A stretch of DNA of 64,000 nt from Ricinus communis (lineage: Eukaryota; Streptophyta; Magnoliopsida; Malpighiales; Euphorbiaceae), in contig NC_063256.1 in the NCBI RefSeq assembly GCF_019578655.1, positions 13,950,001 through 14,014,000 of the forward strand, written 5' to 3'. Positions 1 to 8,602 of this stretch are shown piece after piece. Numbering within the stretch: the stretch's first letter is position 1; each line of letters starts with the position of its first letter. The position numbers were made by a program, and so were the translations under genes. The notes below the pieces were generated by a model. That model was not told the origin of the DNA. It did no database searches and saw nothing but the letters and a program-made list of their open reading frames with translations.

Positions 1-406
1 AATTTTTGCAACAGCTATTAAAGGCTGATTACAAAGGTTTTATTACACACTTAAAACTGAAATTCCAACAGCAAATTAAACAAAGAATAACTCCAAAAAC
101 GTCCACCTTTATGAACAGCAAAAACTGAACATAATGAGCAACAAATAGAGTAAGGAATAACTCCAAAAACGTCCACCTTTATGAACAGAAAAAACTGAAC
201 ATAATGAGCAGCAAATATTCCCCTTCTCAAGCTTTTATTCAACCATCCAATTAAGGCAAGTGATAAAGGTTTGTTTTGATGAGAATCCCATGAAATGTTC
301 TGATCTTTGCTTAGCATTTTCATGCACTAGCAAGGCATGGACCGTAGCATCATTATCTTGCACTTGAGCTGTGTGATGGACCTCTTGTTGGACTGATTCC
401 ATATCA
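1..406 (-). repeat. Partial LTR of D1
   Basis: It is homologous to complete D LTRs at 54501-55279 and 59655-60433. The right end reads CCATATCA, the complement of the D LTR start TGATATGG. It holds the U3 direct repeat seen in all D LTRs (AACTCCAAAAACGTCCACC occurs twice, near 91 and 161). The left part is outside the window. Confidence 0.85.
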
Positions 407-751
407 TTCTCCCCCTATTCGAAAAAGTTTATCCTCAAACTTTCATTATCAAGGTATGGAGTTAAATCCCCCACATTGAAAGTTGCACTTATACCACCAT
501 ACTCACTTGGAAGTTCAAGTTTGTAAGCACTTTCTCCAATCTTTTCTAACACACGAAATGGACCATCTGACCTAGGCATGAGTTTGTTTTTCCTAAGATT
601 AGGAAAACGTTCCTTCCTCAAATGTAACCACACTAGATCACCCTTAGCAAAGGTAGGCTGTTTTCTTCTCTTGTTAGCTCTTGCCTTGTAAACTGCATTC
701 ATTGCTTCAATTTTCTCCTTAACTTGAGTACATGTTTTCTGAAATGCTTCC
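407..751 (-). pseudogene. D1 pol C-terminus (integrase end with GPY/F module)
   Basis: The minus-strand frame (stop near 415) encodes the end of a gypsy integrase. Visible are the basic stretch KARANKRRKQPTF, the KGDLVWLHLRKERFP motif and the SDGPFRVLEKIGESAYKLELP motif, which together form the GPY/F module of chromovirus integrases. The frame is cut off upstream by the A1 LTR at 752. A stop replaces the read-through into the LTR found in D3. This is a fragment, not a working gene. Confidence 0.8.
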
Positions 752-1450
752 TGTTAAGAACCTCCAAGGATTAGAACCATGAACCCTAATGATTATGAAC
801 CCGTGAATTACTATCTTAGAAACCCAAGAACAAATTGAGTTTCAAAACCCAAGAACCGCTTAAATCAGATTGCAAGGTATGGTTGATCAAGATCAGAACC
901 TAAAGAAAACTAAGTTCTTTAAACCCTAACCCTTAACACGCCACAAGGATAGATCAATTCCTTGATAAGTGGTTTATGCATTCAACAAGAATTCAAGAAT
1001 TCAAGCAAATATGCAAAGGAAACAACTACTATAATTTTATCAAAATTCGAATCCCTCAAAACACAACTTAAGAGGCGTTTACCTAACATAAGAAACCCTA
1101 GTAAAACTATTAACCCTAGCTGCCACATAAGAAAAATAGGCAATAACATTGTTCTGAACTTAAATAAGAGATTTCAGCCCAAATATTAGCCCACATTGGT
1201 CTTCATGTATTTGGACTTGCAAAACATTGAATAAAGTCCAATCAGATGTGTCTTTACTTGGGCCTATCCTAGCATGACCAATTGAGTTTCCTTGACTAGC
1301 CCAATCTTGCATATAGCCAATTAAGGCTATATGCAATTGGGCCTTGTAATTGGGCCTTGTAGCATGCTCAATAGATCCTTAGCTTTATCTTTGGTTTTCT
1401 TGTTGTCTTCTCCATCGAGTCCATCTTTAAGCTTGGCCATGTCCATATCA
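752..1450 (-). repeat. 3' LTR of A1
   Basis: Read on the minus strand it begins TGATATGGACATGGCC (right end, 1450) and ends GGTTCTTAACA (left end, 752), the same termini as the other A LTRs. A purine-rich tract (complement of TTCCCTCCTTCTTT) adjoins it at 1451. The LTR-coded CR-like tail is damaged: the segment after GPITR is missing near 1330-1350. The U5 part contains a telomere-like CCCTAACCCTTAAC that is conserved in every A LTR. Confidence 0.85.
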
Positions 1451-2255
1451 TTCCCTCCTTCTTTAGGATGATTCGTCCTCGAATCAAGTTCATCACCTAC
1501 ATCAAAAGGACTCAAATCAGCTACATTAAATGTACCACTCACATTATACTCATCTTTCAAATCAATCTTGTAGGCATTGTCATTGATCCTCTCAAGGACT
1601 TGAAATGGACCATCACCCCTCGGACTTAGTTTAGCCTTTCTTTGATTTGGGAACCTTTCTTTGCGAAAATGCATCCAAACCCAATCTCCAGGTTGGAATA
1701 CCATTGGAATTCGTCCTTTATTAACCCTCTCGGCCACTTTTGCATTTTGTTTCTCAATTCTCTCTTTAACTTATTTGTGTAGCTTTTTAACCAAATCTGC
1801 CTTAGAAGAACCTTCAACACTAACAAGCGTTATTTTATTGATTGCACGGCAGTCCACACACATTCTCCATGTGCCATCCTTCTTTGGAACCAAAATCACT
1901 AGAACCGCACAAGGACTTAAGCTCTCACGCACATACCCCTTTGACATCAGTTCTTCCACTTGCCTTTGAAGCTCCTTTGTCTCCTCTGGATTACTTCTAT
2001 AGGCTGGTCTATTTGGTATGGAAGCCCCGGGTATAAAGTCTATTTGATGTTCTATCCCTCTTTGAGGAGGTAATCCACTTGGCATTTCCTCAGAAAAGAC
2101 ATCAACAAATTCCTGCAAAAGATTAGCAAACACACTCGGCAAGGAAAGATCAAGTTCAGTAGTGTTCAAATATACATCTTTATAAGTAACAACAAATAAC
2201 ATCTGACTTGAATGAAATGCATGCCTAACTTCACTTTCCCTAGCCAAAAAACTAC
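1451..2255 (-). pseudogene. A1 pol remnant: RT N-terminus fused to integrase C-terminus
   Basis: Reading leftwards from 2255, the frame starts after the protease, passes the [18 protein letters not shown] region and the RT entry motif [14 protein letters not shown], then jumps directly to the integrase end ([17 protein letters not shown]) and the GPY/F module ([20 protein letters not shown]). Compared with A4, about 2 kb coding for RT palm, RNase H and integrase core is missing, with a breakpoint near 1826-1830. An extra stop lies downstream near 1770. It is non-functional. Confidence 0.8.
2251..2255. repeat. Target-site duplication of C1 (left copy), ACTAC
   Basis: ACTAC precedes the C1 5' LTR and is repeated at 16117-16121 directly after the 3' LTR. 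A 5-bp duplication is the usual size for Ty3/gypsy integrase. Confidence 0.95.
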
Positions 2256-3149
2256 TGATGCAACCAAAGATGCATCTAAGTCAACTAGCATGGATCCACT
2301 AGCCTATGGAGGACCGATGACACGAGCAAGGAGTAAAAGGTTCAAGCAAGCCTTAAATTCTTACTTGGAGCATGTTTTGAAGATGGCTAATGATGGTGCT
2401 TTTAATGAAGATAACAACGCCTTGAAGATAGTGACATTAATTGCTATTAATGAAGCTTAAACTTCTGGTCATGGAACAAGGTCAAGGTCAAAGATCAGGG
2501 ATCAAAGTCAACAGGCTTTCCTAGGGTTTCTAGAAGCATTGGGCCGCACCTTAAGCATTGGGCCGCACATTAGGGTTTCTAGAAGCATTGGAGGTCTCAC
2601 CTAACCCTAGGGCAGCCACCACTTATGCTTAGAGAAGGAGGCAGCCGCACATTAGAAGTCTTTTAGGGTTTGATTCTTTATTGCTTATCTCTTAGTCCTT
2701 TTTAGGGTTAGAATCATTTCAAAACTCTATAAATAGAGCTATGTATTTCGGGCTAAAGGACATAAGATCAATATACATTTCTGAATGAAGTTTTATTTGA
2801 GTTGTTAACTCTTATTCCTTAAGGTGTTCCTTATTGAATTTCTTGAGATTAAATTAACTTGTTTGATTTAGTTTCACATCTACATGTTTGATCAATCAAT
2901 TAACTTTTATTAGTTTCTTGGGTTGTTTGAACATTCTTCATCTATTTATAACTAAAGGGCTTAGTAGTTCTATTGCTAAGTTTGTTAGTTCCATAATCAA
3001 TTGCAAACTTTCAAGTTAGATCTTGGGGCGACAAATTCGAACTTATTGGTAAGGGTGCTTCCTCTTAAATAGGGAGAGCGTTTATCAGTTTGATTTTCTC
3101 ACCATTACTTATCTTGGTGTTTGAACGTATCCGGTTCGAGTTCGTATCA
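2256..3149 (+). repeat. 5' LTR of C1 (894 bp)
   Basis: Starts TGATGCAACC and ends GAGTTCGTATCA, giving imperfect terminal inverted repeats (TGATGC/GTATCA). The first 200 bases encode the last ~67 residues of the polyprotein (stop at 2458-2460). A short tandem motif, GCATTGGGCCGCAC, occurs twice near 2540-2575 and varies in number between C LTRs. A TATA box lies at 2728. Confidence 0.95.
2728..2737 (+). promoter_or_regulatory. TATA box in C1 5' LTR (CTATAAATAG)
   Basis: CTATAAATAG is a consensus plant TATA box at the expected U3/R position. It is conserved in all C LTRs, including the 3' LTR and the minus-strand copies. Transcription would be expected to start some 25-35 bases downstream. Confidence 0.7.
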
Positions 3150-3783
3150 TTTGGTATCAGAGCCAAACTTGTTAGTTGGTTCATTTTTTTTCAATTAAAG
3201 AGTCTGTCTTCTATTTCATCTCAATTTCTGTTCGCATCATTATTAAAAAAAAAAGTATACTATTTTCATTGCTGCCCGCATACCAAGGCAGATTTCCAAA
3301 AAAAAAAAAAAAGAAAGGGAAGGAACGGAAAACTAACCCTAACCATTTGTGTTGGGTAGTTCTCGAAGAATTGACTCTTGATTGATTCATTCCGCAATTC
3401 CTTTTAATTAATTGGAGCTGTTCTTCATTCTTATAATTCTGATTTGGGTAATTTTGTTTGTTTTCTCTTAAAAAGCTTTTCTTTTGGGTTAATTGAGTCT
3501 TGTTCGATTAGTTGTAAGCTTGTTTTGTTCACACGCTTATAATTCGTTTTATTGATTCACGAGTGTTCTATTGAACTTCAGAATTAATAAACGTTAAGAG
3601 GTTGTGAAAAACTTGTTCTTGTGATTACTAGAACAATTTGATTTAATTTCTATAAGGAATTCAATTCTTTGTGAGTGAAACACGTGAGGGAGTGATCTTT
3701 TCTTGTTTTTGCCTTTAACTATAAGAAGCCTTCAGAGTATAACACTTGATCACGTCCTTTTTTCTTAGTCTTTTGGTTTAACC
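3150..3783 (+). other. C1 primer-binding site and untranslated leader
   Basis: Two bases after the LTR comes TGGTATCAGAGC (3152-3163), the complement of the initiator tRNA-Met 3' end that primes minus-strand DNA synthesis. The remaining ~620 bases are A/T-rich with poly-A runs (3245-3255 and 3298-3312) and no coding sequence. A pyrimidine-rich tract ending in TTAG lies shortly before the gag ATG. The same leader is kept in C3 (25686-26251). Confidence 0.85.
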
Positions 3784-6700
3784 ATGTCATCTGAACCATC
3801 ATTGACTTTGGAAAATTTAGCTTATACATTGAGAGATGTAGTAGAACATATGACAAAACAATTTCAAAAACAAGATGACAAATTAACTAGGTTATTGAAT
3901 GATATGCCTAAAACGTCTAAAGGGGATGGTTCTGATAATGACCAAGAAAGTGAGTCTAAAGGGTCTAGACATAATCTCCAACCCAAAATTGACACTAATT
4001 TGGGTAGCATTAAGATGAAAATACCATCTTTTCATGGTAAGAGTGACCCTGAAGTTTATTTGGAGTGGGAAAAGAAGGTTGAAAGGGTTTTTGAATGTCA
4101 TAACTATAGTGAGTCTAAAAAGGTTAAACTTACTGTTGTTGAATTTTGTGATTATGCTGCCATTTGGTGGGATCAATTGGTGAGTGGTCGTAGGCGTCAT
4201 GGGGAACACGAAGTTGGTTCATGGGATGAGGTTAAACGCATTATGCGTAAAAGGTTTGTGCCATCGCACTACCAAAGGGATTTGTACAACAAGTTACAAA
4301 ATCTAGTACAAGGTAGTAAGAGTGTTGAGGAGTATTGGCAATCTATGGAGATAGCTATGATTAGAGCCAATATAGATGAGGATAGGGAAGCCACAATGGC
4401 AAGATTTTTGCATGGTTTGAATCGTGATATTGCTAACATAATTGAATTGCAGCATTATGTAGAGATGGAGGATATGTTGCACATGGCCATAAAGGTGGAA
4501 AAGCAATTAAAAACCAAGAGCAGAAGTGCTGCCCCTAGCTCAAAATGGAGTAATGCATGGAAAGGGAGCAACCAGCCCCCTAACAAGGGTCGACGCAAAG
4601 TGACCTCAAATCAAAGAAAGTGCAATGCTTCAAGTGTTTGGGGTATGGACATATATCTTCCCAATGTCCAAACAAGCGAACCATGGCAATTCGAGGTGGT
4701 GAAGTGGTCTTTGAGAGTGATGAAGAATCCGAACCAGGGTGAGGAGGATTACCTATACATGCACGAGTTGGAAGAATGTGATGATGTGCAATTGGGTGAG
4801 GTTAGTAATGTACTTATAACTTTTAGAGCTCTTAATTTACAACCTATTGATGATGACGCTCAAAGGGAAAACATATTCCATACTACATGTAAAGTACAAA
4901 ACCACGATGCTAATTGTAGTTTAATCATTGATGGGGGTAGTTTTACTAATGTAGCCAGTGCTATGATGGTTGATAAACTTAGACTTCCAACTATTAAGCA
5001 TCCTAAGCCATACACCTTGCAATGGCTTAATGATCAAAGTGGGATTAGAGTTACTAAGCAAGTACGGATTGCATTTAGTGTAAAGAAGTATAATGATGAG
5101 GTATTATGTGATGTTGTTCCCATGCAAGCATGTCATATGTTGCTAGGTAGACCATGGTTATATGATAGATCTGTAATTCATAATGGTAGAACCAATGCAT
5201 ATTCTCTTGTAATGGATGGAAAACCGTATGTTTTGGCACCATTAAGTCCTAAAGAAGTTTGTGAATTACAAAAAGTTGTAAAGGACCGAATGGAAGCATA
5301 TGAGAAAGAAAAAAGAAAGTGTGAGAGTGCATATGAAAAAGAAAAGGTGCACAAGCAAAAGGGGAGTTGTGTGGAAAATAATGAGGGGGGAGAGCAACGA
5401 GTGGTAAAAGAAGAGTTTAGCGAGGGTTTGCGCAAGAATGTGAGCAAAAGAACGAGTAAGGCGCAAGAAAAAGGGGAGGCAAGCGAGAAAAAAGTGAGTT
5501 TCTTAGTTAGAGAGCGAGACATGAGAAAGGCTTTGAGTGAAAATAGGCAAGTACTTGTACTTATGTACAAGGAGACTTTATTTAACACTAATAATCTTAA
5601 CTCTTCTCTTCCTAGTGTGTTTGTAAGTGTTTTGCAGGAATATGACGATGTGTTTCCCGAGGAGTTACCTAGTAGGTTGCCACCACTAAGGGGGATAGAG
5701 CACCAAATTGACTTTGTGCCGGGGTCATCCATTCCAAATAGACCAGCCTATAGAGTCAATCCGGAGGAGACCAAAGAGCTGCAACGCCAAGTTGAGGAAC
5801 TACTAAGTAAAGGTTATGTTAGGGAAAGTCTTAGCCCATGTGTTGTTCCTGTTTTGTTAGTCCCTAAGAAAGATGGGTCTTGGCGTATGTGTATTGATTG
5901 TCGTGCAATTAACAAGATCACCATTAAATATCGTCATCCTATTCCTAGGTTAGATGATATGTTAGATGAATTGCATGGAAGTGTTATCTTTACTAAAATT
6001 GATTTGAGAAGTGGCTATCACCAAATTAGAATGAATATAGGTGATGAGTGGAAAACAGCATTCAAAACTAAATTTGGTTTGTATGAGTGGTTGGTCATGC
6101 CTTTTGGCTTAACTAACGCACCAAGTACTTTTATGAGACTAATGAACCATGTTTTGCGTGCGTATATTGGTAAATTTGTGGTAGTATACTTTGATGATAT
6201 TTTGATTTATAGTAAGAGCTTTAGTGAGCATGTTGAACATGTTCGGATGGTGTTGATGGTTTTGCGTGAGAATTCTTTATATGCTAACCTTGCTAAGTGT
6301 GATTTTTGCACAAACAAACTTGTGTTTCTTGGTTTTGTTGTTAGTAAAAATGGAATTCAGGTCGATGAAGATAAGGTAAAAGCAATTAAGGAGTGGCCAA
6401 CACCAAAGAATGTTAGTGATGTGAGGAGCTTTCATGGGCTTGCAAGCTTATATAGGAGGTTTGTCAAGGACTTCAGTACCCTTGCCGCACCACTTAACGA
6501 GCTTGTAAAGAAGAACGTGAAGTTTCATTGGGGAGAACAACAAGAAAACGCATTTAATATGCTAAAGGACAAACTTACTTCATCTCCCATTCTTTCACTT
6601 CCGGATTTTTCCAAAACTTTTGAAATTGATTGTGATGCTTCTGGTGTAGGTATTGGAGCTGTTTTAATGCAAGATGGGAAGCCAATAGCCTATTTTAGTG

Positions 6701-7077
6701 AAAAGTTGAATGGAGCTAGCTTGAAATATCCAACTTATGACAAGGAATTGTATGCTCTTGTGCGTGCACTCAATGTTTGGAAGCATTATTTGCTACCTAA
6801 GGAGTTTGTGATTCACACGGATCATGAAGCATTAAAGCACTTGAAGGGACAGAACAAGTTGAATAAGCGCCATGCTAAATGGAGTGAATTCATTGAAGCA
6901 TTTCCCTATGTCATTAAGTACAAGCAAGGTAAAGAAAATGTAGTTGCCGATGCACTATCTAGAAGGTATGCTTTACTTGCTTCTCTAGAAACAAAATTGC
7001 TTGGTTTTGAGTATATCAAAGACTTGTATGTTGATGACCACGATTTTGGTTCTATTTTTCATGCTTGTGAACATGGT
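3784..7077 (+). pseudogene. gag-pol: C1 gag-pol, part 1 (Gag, protease, RT, RNase H)
   Basis: An open frame of about 1,098 codons starting [10 protein letters not shown]. Gag core ([18 protein letters not shown]) lies near residues 85-230. The protease motif is D383-G-G-S. RT catalytic YFDD is at 802-805, RNase H ([10 protein letters not shown]) starts near 948, and the [10 protein letters not shown] end lies near 1060. The zinc knuckle is missing: relative to C2, 58 bp were deleted at about 4592 and one G was added at about 4738, so the knuckle is read out of frame and the original frame then resumes. The frame ends where the B1 LTR supplies a TGA. The rest of pol continues at 14052. Confidence 0.9.
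7073..7077. repeat. Target-site duplication of B1 (left copy), ATGGT
   Basis: ATGGT at 7073-7077 is repeated at 14047-14051. The uninterrupted site is present in C2 (complement near 21633), where the sequence is continuous through a single ATGGT. Confidence 0.95.
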
Positions 7078-7377
7078 TGATGCAATAAAGACAAGAATTA
7101 CAAATGATCCTTTAAGCTTTCAAGGAGGTCCAATGACAAGATCCAAGTCCAAAAGTATGCAAGAAGCTTTGTTGGGCTTAATTAAAGACATTTGGAGTGT
7201 TCAAACACAACAAGGCTCAGTCCAAGATTTAGGATTGCAAAAAGGATCCAAAATCATCAATTTAGTGCAATAAGTTTGGGCTGAACTCATAGGTCCAATA
7301 AGATTCATTTGAAGCCTTTTTTTTATTTTCATTTTATTAGGTTTTTCTTAAGTTATGGTGTGATTAGTTGTCTTTTA

Positions 7378-7465
7378 GAGTTACAAAATAGATGCACATA
7401 ATTAGTCATAATTTGGAGTTACAAAATGGATGCACATAATTAGTTGTCATTTGGGAGTTACAAAA
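7378..7465 (+). repeat. U3 tandem repeat of B LTR (~38 bp x 2.3)
   Basis: The unit GAGTTACAAAATRGATGCAC followed by ATAATTAG begins at 7378 and 7416, with a partial third unit at 7455. It sits roughly 120-200 bp upstream of the TATA box. It is conserved in the 3' LTR (near 13468-13555) and in B4. Short repeats in this position act as enhancer boxes in some plant retrotransposons; that role is inferred here. Confidence 0.75.
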
Positions 7466-7579
7466 ATGAGTGACATCAATGTAAAAACAGCCACTTTTAA
7501 TAAGTTTTAAGGGGAATTAAAGGGGGAAACGTGGGGAAGCTCAAAAGACATCCATTTAGGTTTCTTTGTCTTGTTTTGG

Positions 7580-7588
7580 CTATAAATA
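7580..7588 (+). promoter_or_regulatory. TATA box in B1 5' LTR (CTATAAATA)
   Basis: CTATAAATA downstream of the U3 repeats, conserved in the 3' LTR, is the likely core promoter of family B. Confidence 0.65.
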
Positions 7589-7957
7589 TCAAAGCCAAAT
7601 TCATTTGTAGACATAGAATTTTTGAATGATAATCTTTGTTTGCTCTTTGTGAGTGTTTTTGCTTAAGTTCTTGCATGAACTTTGAACTTATCAAACTATT
7701 TTTAGTTTGTGGCGTTCTCTAACCAAAATCTTGTGTTTGATTCTTAACTTATCAAATCATACTTGGTTTGTGGCGTTTGGAGTTGAATTCAAGTGCTAGT
7801 TTCATTGTTGGAACTAGTTTTTGTCCTAACTTCACTTGAGGAGATCCTTGGGTTTTGGAATCATCTTGATTGGAGGGTGTTTTCTTGCATTCCATATGTA
7901 TCATAACTCATTAGTTATTGGGGTGTCTGGTTGCTAAGATGATGATTTCCTATCATT

Positions 7958-7969
7958 TGGTATCAGAGC
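7958..7969 (+). other. B1 primer-binding site (initiator tRNA-Met)
   Basis: TGGTATCAGAGC two bases after the LTR end (7955) is complementary to the 3' end of plant initiator tRNA-Met. Confidence 0.9.
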
Positions 7970-8602
7970 CTGGTTCAAGTTGAGGTTTGCTTATCTTTGT
8001 GTTTTGTGTGTTATTAAAGTTTCTCATCTTCTTTATTTTTTTTTTGTGCCAAATTCTTCTTGTTTCAATATTTTCCTTCTAAGTACTCATTCTTTTCAAA
8101 GTTTACACCTTTGTGCGCATAAAGTAAAACTTCGTTGTCCCTTGCTAAAAAAAAAAAAATAAAAAAAATTGTGTTATTCATAATTTCTTTTCACTTGTGT
8201 TATTATCATTAAAAAAAAAGAATCAGAAGATCAAAAAAAAAAAAAAAAGAGAAAGTTTGGGCGGCATAGAAATCCTATTCTATTATTTTATTTTATTGCT
8301 TTCTTGTGTCTAGCTACTTTAAATTTGGCCTGACCTAACAACTTAATCTAGACCAGCCTTTTTTTTTTCTTTTCACTCCATTGAATTGCCATAATCTGAT
8401 TTGGTTTGTTTAGGTGATTAGTTCATCTAAGAACCTAAAGCAAAAGCAAGAGAGGTAAAAGGCAATAGTGGTGAGACTAGCATCGAGAAAAGCCAAAACT
8501 TTGAGTGAAACACGAGCGGTGTGACATTTTAATTGAGAGACACACGCGAGCGAGTGTTTTTGTGAGGCTATACTAACTTGTTTTTCAGGTTTTTTTCGCG
8601 CA
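7970..8602 (+). other. B1 untranslated leader with a putative intron
   Basis: A/T-rich leader with A-runs (8149-8168, 8210-8250) and no coding sequence. Just before the gag ATG are a perfect branch-point string TACTAAC (8571-8577), a pyrimidine tract and CAG (8586-8588), resembling a 3' splice site. A donor-like AGAG/GTAAAA lies at 8450-8459, giving a possible 135-base intron (8454-8588). The branch point and acceptor are conserved in B4 (minus strand, near 39740-39757). Splicing is an inference. Confidence 0.6.

Larger units (their letters stand above)
1..751 (-). mobile_element. D1: truncated family D gypsy element, 3' end
   Basis: This is the 3' end of a family D element on the minus strand: a partial LTR (1-406), the purine-rich tract next to it, and the C-terminal part of pol up to 751. 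At 751/752 it stops abruptly at the first base of an A-family LTR, so the rest of D1 was lost or lies elsewhere. The sequence matches the ends of D2, D3 and D4 almost base for base. The LTR continues beyond the left window edge. Confidence 0.85.
7078..7955 (+). repeat. 5' LTR of B1 (878 bp)
   Basis: Starts TGATGCAATAAAG and ends TTTCCTATCA (inverted ends TGAT/ATCA). Its first ~195 bases encode the C-terminal tail with GGPMTRSKSK, seen again in the 3' LTR as the true end of the polyprotein. It also has a U3 tandem repeat at 7378-7465 and a TATA box at 7580. Confidence 0.95.

Noticed and set aside
920..950. Telomere-like CCCTAACCCTTAAC text, also near 43010, 45775 and 63040
   Set aside because: It is a single partial unit conserved at the same place in every A LTR, so it is an LTR feature, not an interstitial telomere array.
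752..1450. A LTR starting at TGTTATTGCC, which would give perfect TGTTA/TAACA inverted ends
   Set aside because: The solo LTR with its GCGTG duplication and the polypurine tract both place the start at TGATATGG, inside the coding frame.
3152..3163. tRNA gene at the TGGTATCAGAGC sites
   Set aside because: Only the 12-base complement of a tRNA end is present after each LTR; there is no cloverleaf. These are primer-binding sites.
3295..3315. Poly-A runs as tails of LINE or processed pseudogene insertions (also 8149-8168, 8233-8250, 44680-44745)
   Set aside because: They lie at fixed positions in the leaders of every C, B or A copy and have no TSD; they are part of the leader.
5178..5732. 184-codon minus-strand ORF, and similar antisense ORFs over pol (for example 14216-14554, 47187-47606)
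   Set aside because: They mirror conserved sense-strand pol domains and contain no motifs of their own. They recur in each copy only because the sense strand is conserved.
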